Source: an uncultured Muribaculum sp. (GTDB lineage: Bacteria > Bacteroidota > Bacteroidia > Bacteroidales > Muribaculaceae). From it: a DNA stretch of 5,121 nucleotides. Both the position numbers and the translations under genes were made by a program. The notes below the pieces were generated by a model. That model was not told the DNA's origin. It saw only the letters and a list, made by a program, of their open reading frames with translations, and searched no databases. Of the stretch, positions 1-5,121 are shown piece after piece; within the stretch, counting starts at the first letter, position 1, and every line of letters begins with the position of its first letter. The stretch lies in contig CANPDS010000188.1 in the NCBI GenBank assembly GCA_947573015.1, positions 1 through 5,121 of the forward strand. Direction: 5' to 3'.

Positions 1-78
1 GTCGGAAGCATAGCGGAACAAATCTTCCGCATCCGTCTCTCGCCACGGTCTAAGTATCAATCTTTCAGTCTCAATCAT
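1..78 (-). CDS. GNAT-family N-acetyltransferase, N-terminal fragment (cut by left edge)
   Basis: Reading the minus strand from an ATG at 78-76 gives 26 uninterrupted codons, starting MIETERLILRPWRETD and ending FRYASD at base 1. The E-T-E-R-L-I-L-R-P-W start followed by an acidic D-A-E-D-L stretch is the typical first beta strand and first helix of RimJ/RimL-like GNAT acetyltransferases, which transfer acetyl from acetyl-CoA to an amine. The acetyl-CoA-binding motif lies outside the window, so the substrate cannot be guessed. The frame stays open upstream as far as a TGA at 186-184, with other ATGs at 135, 138 and 165. I prefer 78 because family members normally begin one or two residues before E-T-E-R-L, and the other starts fall in or before the terminator hairpin. 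It sits just behind the galacturonate operon but separated by its terminator, so a role in the pathway is unlikely. Confidence 0.8.
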   Translation of the reverse strand, partial: MIETERLILRPWRETDAEDLFRYASD

Positions 79-118
79 ATGTAAAGCACAATTTTGAAGC
101 AGACAAATTTCAGAGTGT

Positions 119-159
119 AAAAAAGGAGACTGCATCATTGTTTTAACTTGCAGTCTCCT
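119..159 (-). terminator. Rho-independent terminator of the uxaB-uxaA-uxaC-exuT operon
   Basis: A perfect 11-bp inverted repeat pairs AGGAGACTGCA at 124-134 with TGCAGTCTCCT at 149-159, leaving a 14-base loop. On the plus strand the hairpin is preceded by six A residues (119-124), so a minus-strand transcript ends in the hairpin followed directly by a run of U. It starts 27 bases after the exuT stop codon. On the plus strand no T run follows the hairpin, so it should work only in the operon direction. Confidence 0.92.
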
Positions 160-186
160 ATACATTGATAAGTTTAAATCAGTTCA

Positions 187-1677
187 TTATTTCACAATGA
201 TCTTCTTATATTTGGGCACAAGAAGTTTCATTATACACCATCCGATGAGGTATGACACACCGCAGATGCAGAACACGATGAAATATCCGGCGGCCTTACC
301 CTCGAATCCCATGAAAGTCATGCCAGTAGCTGCAGCGAAGTCAAAAAGCTTGCCGGAGCAATAGTTGATCAGGAACGAGCTTACACCTCCTGCCATGCCA
401 CCCACACCTATGATGGTAGCAATAGTACTCTTTGGGAACATGTCACCCACTACAGAGTAAATATTGGCCGACCATGACTGGTGTGCAGCTCCGGCGATAC
501 CGATGATAATCACAGGCCACCAGTAGGAATATGCACCGAGCGGCTGTGCGAATATAGCAAGCAGAGGGAACAAGGCGAAGATAAACATGGCACGCATACG
601 CGCGGCATAAGGATTGAGACCTGTCTTGTTCATGATGATAGTAGGCAACTTGCCGCCATAGATGGAGAACATCGTGATAGCATAGAGCACAAAAATGAGC
701 ATCTGGGCGGTTCCGGTGTCGGATGCGAATCCATATACATCGGAAATGTAGGCCGGAATCCAGAACAAGAAGAACCACCACACACCGTCGGTGAAGAATT
801 TACCGGCGATCACAGCCCATGTCTGCGGATACTTGAAGCACTGCCAGAATGGGATCACATCCTTATTGGTATCCTCCTGCTCGGCTTTTGCTTCGGGAGT
901 CTCATCGGGAGTGGTATTGTCGAGCTCTATATAGGCAAGCTCTGCCTCATTTACACGAGGATTATCTGCCGGTTTTTTGTAATAGAACATCCACAGACCC
1001 ATCCACACGAATCCAAGACCACCGATCACCACGAAAGCCATCTCCCATCCATTGCCGACACCCATGTTCTGGAACATGCGCGCCAACGGTGGAATGGATA
1101 TCGGAGCTGCCAGCGCACCAACAGTCGATCCAGCATTGAATATGGCGGTAGCATAGGCACGGTCACGCTTGGGAAAGTATTCCGCAGTCACCTTAATGGC
1201 TGCAGGGAAGTTACCGGCTTCACCGGCGGCCAGTACCACACGGGCAGCTATGAAGTAGTATACCGAGGTAATGGCTACAAGCGAAGCTACTGTGCCAGTA
1301 GCACCAACCATTTCGGCAGCATCATGCAATCCTACGGTGTGCTCGGTAGCCCATCCGCACAGAGCATGAAGGCATGCACCGGCCGACCATACGCCTATGG
1401 CCCAAAGATAACCTTTCTTGGTACCCATCCAGTCGATGAAGCGGCCAGCAAAAAGGTTGGCTATAGCATAGACGATAGAGAATATGGCAGTAATGAGTCC
1501 GTAGTCAGCATCAGTCCAGTGAAACTCCGGAGCGATGAAGTCTTTCCACGTAAGCGACAGCACCTGACGGTCCATATAGTTGACCGTCGTTGCCAAAAAG
1601 AGCAATCCGCATATCACCCAACGGAAGCTCGTCATCTTCTGGTTGTATTCCTTGTCGATTGTCTGCTTTATTTCCAT
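187..1677 (-). CDS. exuT: MFS hexuronate transporter, ExuT-like (anion:cation symporter family)
   Basis: This 496-residue inner-membrane protein probably brings galacturonate (and perhaps glucuronate) into the cell by cation symport. About twelve hydrophobic segments are visible, near residues 18-36, 57-77, 88-108, 130-152, 174-197, 212-232, 286-310, 322-342, 361-379, 385-405, 415-437 and 461-486. The MFS loop motif between segments 2 and 3 is present (GRFIDWMGTKKG, 78-89). N-Y-M-D-R-Q at 33-38 and A-G-E-A-G-N-F-P-A-A-I-K at 150-161 are typical of the anion:cation symporter branch that holds ExuT. A long acidic cytoplasmic loop (about 233-277) separates the two halves. The protein is somewhat longer than E. 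coli ExuT, partly from about 20 extra residues after segment 3. The ATG at 1677 is 16 bases after the uxaC stop, with a weak GGA at about -10; Met15 is a possible later start. The family is clear from the sequence; the substrate is inferred from the uxa neighbours. Confidence 0.88.
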   Translation of the reverse strand: MEIKQTIDKEYNQKMTSFRWVICGLLFLATTVNYMDRQVLSLTWKDFIAPEFHWTDADYGLITAIFSIVYAIANLFAGRFIDWMGTKKGYLWAIGVWSAGACLHALCGWATEHTVGLHDAAEMVGATGTVASLVAITSVYYFIAARVVLAAGEAGNFPAAIKVTAEYFPKRDRAYATAIFNAGSTVGALAAPISIPPLARMFQNMGVGNGWEMAFVVIGGLGFVWMGLWMFYYKKPADNPRVNEAELAYIELDNTTPDETPEAKAEQEDTNKDVIPFWQCFKYPQTWAVIAGKFFTDGVWWFFLFWIPAYISDVYGFASDTGTAQMLIFVLYAITMFSIYGGKLPTIIMNKTGLNPYAARMRAMFIFALFPLLAIFAQPLGAYSYWWPVIIIGIAGAAHQSWSANIYSVVGDMFPKSTIATIIGVGGMAGGVSSFLINYCSGKLFDFAAATGMTFMGFEGKAAGYFIVFCICGVSYLIGWCIMKLLVPKYKKIIVK

Positions 1678-1693
1678 GAGCTATCCGGTTGAC

Positions 1694-3109
1694 TTAAAAT
1701 TTGAAATAGTTCTTGGCGTTGTTATAGCAGATATCCTCGATCATCTGGTTGACGCGTGCCTCCTCATAACCGGTATATGGCACTTCGCCATTCTCAATAT
1801 CGTTGCCGACAAGGTTGCAGAGAGTGCGTCGGAAATATTCATGGCGTGGGTAGCTCAAGAACGAACGGGAATCGGTGAGCATGCCCACAAAGCGGCTCAA
1901 CAAACCGAGCACAGAGAGCGCATTCATCTGCTTCTGCATTCCATCTTTCTGGTCAAGGAACCACCATCCGGAACCAAACTGTATCTTGCCTGCCACGCTG
2001 CCATCCTGGAAGTTGCCGAGCATAGTTGCGATAACCTCATTGGCACATGGATTGAGATTGTAGAGAATGGTCTTTGTAAGCTTGCCACGGCTGTTAAGTG
2101 TATCAAGGAATTTCGACATAGCCTTGGCAGTGGTGAACTCGCCGATGCTGTCGAAACCTGTGTCGGGACCGAGTAGCTTGAACATCTTGGAATTGTTGTC
2201 GCGTATGGCTCCATAGTGGAACTGCTGTGTCCAGCCCGACTCATAGTCCATCTCTCCGAATACTACGAGCATTGCGCTCTTGAATTTACGGATCTCCTCA
2301 GCCGTAAGTTGCTTGCCCGAATATACCTTGTCGAATATGCCATCTATCTCAGGCTGTGTATAATCGTCGGCATAAAATTCCTCTATACCATGGTCGCTCA
2401 GACGGCATCCCATCGATTCAAAGAAATCATGACGCTTCTGGAGAGCATCCACCATATCCTGGAATTTGCTTATCGTAACTCCGCTCACCTCCGAAAGCTT
2501 CTCCATATATGCACGGAATGCTTCCGGATTCTCCACGGCCATAGCCTTGTCGGGACGCCATGTAGGGAGCATCTTTACTTCGAAACCACTGTCGGCTACT
2601 GCCTTGTGATACTCCAGCGAATCGACAGGATCATCGGTGGTACACACGGTCTCCACATTGTAGCGGCGCATGAGACCACGGGCAGTCATATTCGGATCGT
2701 TCTGCAACTTATCGTTGCATGCCTCGAATATCTCACGAGCTGTCTCAGGATTGAGCAACTTATCGATACCGAAAGCTGTCTTCAACTCAAGATGTGTCCA
2801 ATGGTAAAGTGGATTGCGGAAAGTGTATGGCACTGTTTCGGCCCATTTCTCAAACTTCTCCCAGTCGGAAGTATCGGTTCCGGTACAGAATCGTTCAGGC
2901 ACTCCGTTGGAACGCATGGCACGCCATTTGTAGTGGTCGCCGCCAAGCCATATCTCGGTGATAGAACTGAACTTATGATCGTCAGCCACCATCTTTGGTA
3001 TCAAGTGGCAATGATAGTCGATGATAGGCATACCGGCAGCATGCTCATGATAGAGCTTTTGTGCGGTAGGGGTCTGGAGAAGAAAATTCTCATCCATGAA
3101 AGGTTTCAT
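1694..3109 (-). CDS. uxaC: Uronate (glucuronate/galacturonate) isomerase UxaC
   Basis: Cytoplasmic isomerase (EC 5.3.1.12) converting D-galacturonate to D-tagaturonate, and D-glucuronate to D-fructuronate; it belongs to the amidohydrolase superfamily. The 471 residues match the family length (about 470 in E. coli). Visible hallmarks are the metal-binding H-x-H of strand 1 (His33, His35 in DYHCHL), the G-G-D-H-Y-K-W-R-A-M-R block (56-66), NPLYHWTHLEL (99-109), C-T-T-D-D-P-V-D-S-L (156-165), LPTWRPDKA (181-189), S-D-H-G (238-241), and the strand-8 Asp413 with Arg415 in LTDSRSFLSYPRHEYFRR (411-428). No key residue appears to be missing. The start is supported by the M-x-P-F-M-x-E-x-F-L opening, which resembles E. 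coli UxaC; Met5 would cut it. It lies 97 bases after uxaA and 16 bases before exuT, so it is probably on the same mRNA. With uxaA and uxaB beside it, galacturonate is the likely physiological substrate. Confidence 0.98.
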   Translation of the reverse strand: MKPFMDENFLLQTPTAQKLYHEHAAGMPIIDYHCHLIPKMVADDHKFSSITEIWLGGDHYKWRAMRSNGVPERFCTGTDTSDWEKFEKWAETVPYTFRNPLYHWTHLELKTAFGIDKLLNPETAREIFEACNDKLQNDPNMTARGLMRRYNVETVCTTDDPVDSLEYHKAVADSGFEVKMLPTWRPDKAMAVENPEAFRAYMEKLSEVSGVTISKFQDMVDALQKRHDFFESMGCRLSDHGIEEFYADDYTQPEIDGIFDKVYSGKQLTAEEIRKFKSAMLVVFGEMDYESGWTQQFHYGAIRDNNSKMFKLLGPDTGFDSIGEFTTAKAMSKFLDTLNSRGKLTKTILYNLNPCANEVIATMLGNFQDGSVAGKIQFGSGWWFLDQKDGMQKQMNALSVLGLLSRFVGMLTDSRSFLSYPRHEYFRRTLCNLVGNDIENGEVPYTGYEEARVNQMIEDICYNNAKNYFKF

Positions 3110-3131
3110 AATGCTTTGCTATTGTGTTGTA

Positions 3132-3180
3132 CGGATAGTTTGTAGGAATAGCTATAACGGATATCTCAAATCTCTATCCG
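3132..3180. repeat. Short direct and inverted repeats in the uxaA-uxaC gap
   Basis: The 97 bases between the uxaA stop and the uxaC start (3110-3206) hold no gene. ACGGATA occurs twice on the plus strand (3131-3137 and 3157-3163), and its complement lies at 3174-3180 (CTATCCG). The last copy can pair with the first (7 bp, CGGATAG/CTATCCG, 35-base loop) or with the second (6 bp, CGGATA/TATCCG, 11-base loop), so the two hairpins exclude each other. A palindrome, ATAGCTAT, sits between them at 3148-3155. No U run follows either stem in the operon direction, so this is not an intrinsic terminator. It could be an mRNA processing or stability element, an operator, or chance in an AT-rich spacer. 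Confidence 0.4.
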
Positions 3181-3206
3181 ATAAAACGGGGTGATACGCT
3201 GATTTA

Positions 3207-4712
3207 TTATAATGTGACGCCATTTTTAAATATGGCGATCTCCTGATAGCCATGTATCTCGGAGTTGACACGGCGTCCGGAAGCTACATCGAGCACAAAA
3301 CCGATGAAATCGTCGAGCACTTCCGGCATGGAACGGTCCTCTACCAGAGTGCCTGCGTTGAAGTCGATCCAATCGGGCTTGCGACGTGCCAGAGAGCTGT
3401 TTGTAGAGATCTTGGCAGTAGGCACGAAAGTGCCGAACGGCGTACCTCGGCCGGTGGTGAACAATACCATCTGGCAACCTGCTGCCGCAAGTGCTGTGGC
3501 AGCAACAAGGTCATTGCCTGGAGCCGACAGCAGATTTAGTCCGTTGATGGTAAGGCGGTCGCCATAGGCCAGTACCCCCTTCACCTGGCTTTTACCAGAC
3601 TTCTGCGTACAGCCAAGAGCTTTCTCTTCAAGAGTGGATATGCCTCCGGCCTTGTTTCCCGGAGATGGATTCTCACCGACCGGCTCTCCATGACTGAGAA
3701 AATACTCCTTGAAATCATTGATAAGATCGATAGTCTGATGCAGAAGTGTCTCATTGGCACAGCGTTCCATGAGGATAGTCTCGGCACCGAACATCTCAGG
3801 CACCTCGGTGAGCACAGTAGTGCCTCCCTGACAGTTGCACAGGTAATCGGATAGTTCGCCAAGCAATGGATTGGCAGTGATGCCGGAGAAACCGTCGGAT
3901 CCACCGCATTTCAAACCTACACGCAGTTTCGAAGCAGGCTGCACAGTGCGCTTGCATTCCCGAGCCTTGGCATATAGATCGCGAAGGATAGTCACTCCGG
4001 CCTCGACCTCATCACCCTCCACTTCCTGCGAAACGAGGAATTTCACACGTTCACGGTCATAGTCGCCACAAAATTCCTCGAACGCACGAGGCTGATTGTT
4101 CTCGCAGCCAAGACCTACCACCAATATGGCACCGGCATTCGGATGGTGTACCATATCGCGCAAGATCTTGCGCGTATTCTCATGATCACCGCCAAGCTGC
4201 GAACAGCCATAGTTGTGTGTAAAAGCGATAATATCGTCGACCCCTTCACAAGCTGTCTCGCGGCGCAGAGCCTCGGCGATACGCTTTACAATGCCATTTA
4301 CACACCCTACGGTAGGAATTACCCAGACTTCGTTGCGTATGCCCACCTGTCCGTCGGCTCGCAGATATCCTTCAAATGTACGCTCACCACGATATCTGTC
4401 GGGGCATTCTCCAGCGGCTTTCTTGATCGATATTCCTGAATAATCGAGAGTACCGGCAAGGTTTGTAGCGATAGTTTCATGGTCGAGGAATGACCCTTTG
4501 GCCACAGCTTTGCGCACATGTCCGATCGGGAAACCGTACTTGACCACATTCTCACCTTCGGCAATATCGCACAGAGCAAATTTATGCCCTGCAGGAATGT
4601 CATCGACAAGGGTTATTGGAGAGCCGTCAACAGTTACCGTGTCACCGCTCCTAAGTGGAGCGATGGCTACGGCAACATTGTCGGCTGGATTTATCTTGAT
4701 ATATTCTTTCAT
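3207..4712 (-). CDS. uxaA: Altronate dehydratase UxaA
   Basis: Cytoplasmic metal-dependent (Fe2+-type) dehydratase (EC 4.2.1.7) converting D-altronate to 2-keto-3-deoxy-D-gluconate. At 501 residues it has full family length (about 495 in E. coli) and carries both usual domains. The N-terminal SAF-like domain spans about residues 11-85 (G-D-T-V at 23-26, IPAGHKFAL at 39-47, Y-G-F-P-I-G-H at 59-65). The galactarate/altronate dehydratase domain follows, with GYLRADGQVGIRNEVWVIPT (115-134), THNYGCSQLGGD (165-176), GLGCENNQ (200-207), GLKCGGSDGFSG (266-277), NPSPGNKAGGISTLEEKALG (348-367) and F-T-T-G-R-G-T-P-F-G (418-427). The separate domains seen in some UxaA-type proteins are fused here, as in E. 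coli. The gene starts 9 bases after the uxaB stop, which implies co-transcription and probably coupled translation, and ends with a tandem TAA-TAA (3209-3204). Galactarate dehydratase is the main alternative, but the uxaB and uxaC neighbours favour altronate. Confidence 0.96.
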   Translation of the reverse strand: MKEYIKINPADNVAVAIAPLRSGDTVTVDGSPITLVDDIPAGHKFALCDIAEGENVVKYGFPIGHVRKAVAKGSFLDHETIATNLAGTLDYSGISIKKAAGECPDRYRGERTFEGYLRADGQVGIRNEVWVIPTVGCVNGIVKRIAEALRRETACEGVDDIIAFTHNYGCSQLGGDHENTRKILRDMVHHPNAGAILVVGLGCENNQPRAFEEFCGDYDRERVKFLVSQEVEGDEVEAGVTILRDLYAKARECKRTVQPASKLRVGLKCGGSDGFSGITANPLLGELSDYLCNCQGGTTVLTEVPEMFGAETILMERCANETLLHQTIDLINDFKEYFLSHGEPVGENPSPGNKAGGISTLEEKALGCTQKSGKSQVKGVLAYGDRLTINGLNLLSAPGNDLVAATALAAAGCQMVLFTTGRGTPFGTFVPTAKISTNSSLARRKPDWIDFNAGTLVEDRSMPEVLDDFIGFVLDVASGRRVNSEIHGYQEIAIFKNGVTL

Positions 4713-4721
4713 GTCGCAATA

Positions 4722-5121
4722 TTAAAGGATCGACTCAACGGTGGCAAGCATACCCTTGTCGCGGATGCTGTCGAGGAAAGCTGTCACCATGGCAGTCAGG
4801 CCCGGTATCTTGTTGAGGTCGCCATGCTCTTTCCAGATTAGCGCATCAGCGGCAAGCACTCCCTCAGCTACCTTGGCTGTATCGCCTGTAGCCCAAAGTT
4901 CAGAGAGAAGATCCATGATAGCCTGATCGTCCTGAGGCTTGATTTCAGCGCCATCCTCACGCACGCCACCCTTGTAGTAAGTGATTATAGCTGCCAAACC
5001 GAGCACGATACCCTTAGGCAACTCGCCCTTGCGCTCCAGATATGTCTTCAGACCGGGCAGATCGCGTGTCTGGAACTTGGGGAAGGCATTGAGCATGATG
5101 GATGTCACCTGATGGTCAACA
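4722..5121 (-). CDS. uxaB: Tagaturonate reductase (altronate oxidoreductase), C-terminal part, cut by right edge
   Basis: The last 132 residues and TAA stop of a mannitol-dehydrogenase-family oxidoreductase are visible; the full E. coli protein has about 480, so the NAD-binding N-terminal domain lies outside the window. UxaB (EC 1.1.1.58) reduces D-tagaturonate to D-altronate with NADH in the cytoplasm. The visible part belongs to the helical C-terminal domain. Its conserved segment N-A-F-P-K-F-Q-T-R-D-L-P-G-L is followed by a Y-x-x-x-x-G-x-L-P-K helix pair and LAAIITYYKGG, as in tagaturonate reductases. The frame is open through the edge (V-D-H-Q precede the conserved part), so the GTG at 5108 is an internal codon and not the start. 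Fructuronate reductase (UxuB) or a mannitol dehydrogenase are possible from the fragment alone. The uxaA start 9 bases downstream and the presence of uxaC make UxaB the best call. Confidence 0.88.
   Translation of the reverse strand, partial: VDHQVTSIMLNAFPKFQTRDLPGLKTYLERKGELPKGIVLGLAAIITYYKGGVREDGAEIKPQDDQAIMDLLSELWATGDTAKVAEGVLAADALIWKEHGDLNKIPGLTAMVTAFLDSIRDKGMLATVESIL

Noticed and set aside
119..159. The inverted repeat as a mobile-element end or bidirectional terminator
   Set aside because: There is no transposase, no target duplication and no T run on the plus-strand side. The stem plus U run fits a one-way terminator fully.
481..1692. 403-codon open frame on the plus strand, antisense to exuT
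   Set aside because: Its translation is rich in Ser, Arg, His, Cys and Gly, has no recognisable domain, and lies opposite a clear transporter gene. It is a shadow of the codon pattern of the real gene.
2216..3145. 309-codon open frame on the plus strand, antisense to uxaC
   Set aside because: It covers the reverse complement of a highly conserved uronate isomerase, shows no family features, and has no supporting neighbour on that strand.
3140..3170. Possible internal promoter for uxaC on the minus strand (TTTG at 3170-3167)
   Set aside because: No TAnnTTTG-like box lies 19-21 bases downstream; the nearest candidate (TACAAACT) matches only the TA and has the wrong spacing.
5106..5108. GTG at 5108 as the start of a small separate protein
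   Set aside because: The same frame stays open to the window edge, and the residues form the C-terminal domain of UxaB, so the codon is internal.
1..5121. CRISPR array, tRNA or rRNA gene, phage or insertion sequence
   Set aside because: No regularly spaced repeats, RNA gene signatures, integrase or transposase sequences are present; the window is nearly filled by metabolic genes.

Overview
The window is the downstream part of a compact D-galacturonate catabolism operon of a Bacteroidales-type bacterium. All genes lie on the minus strand and are read from high to low coordinates. The taxonomic call is an inference. It rests on UxaC and UxaA sequences that look like those I remember from Bacteroides and Prevotella relatives, on start codons without clear Shine-Dalgarno sequences, and on roughly balanced base composition. 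A gut or rumen member such as Muribaculaceae, Prevotellaceae or Bacteroidaceae would fit, but I cannot go lower than the order.

Layout in transcription order: the 3' part of a tagaturonate reductase gene (uxaB, cut by the right edge, 5121-4722); 9 bases; altronate dehydratase (uxaA, 4712-3207); a 97-base gap with small repeats but no gene; uronate isomerase (uxaC, 3109-1694); 16 bases; an MFS hexuronate transporter (exuT-like, 1677-187); 27 bases; a strong intrinsic terminator (159-119); 40 bases; then the first 26 codons of a GNAT-family acetyltransferase gene (78-1), which runs off the left edge.

The genes form a linear pathway. ExuT imports galacturonate across the inner membrane. UxaC isomerises it to tagaturonate, UxaB reduces that to altronate with NADH, and UxaA dehydrates altronate to 2-keto-3-deoxygluconate (KDG). 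KDG kinase and KDPG aldolase would then give pyruvate and glyceraldehyde-3-phosphate; neither is visible here. The likely carbon source is pectin-derived galacturonate. The operon promoter and any regulator must lie upstream, beyond position 5121. The GNAT gene is probably a separate transcription unit.

I found no undescribed system. The genes are intact where complete and the pathway is well known. The items most worth a second look are the unusually tight terminator-to-start spacing before the GNAT gene and the repeat-bearing gap between uxaA and uxaC.
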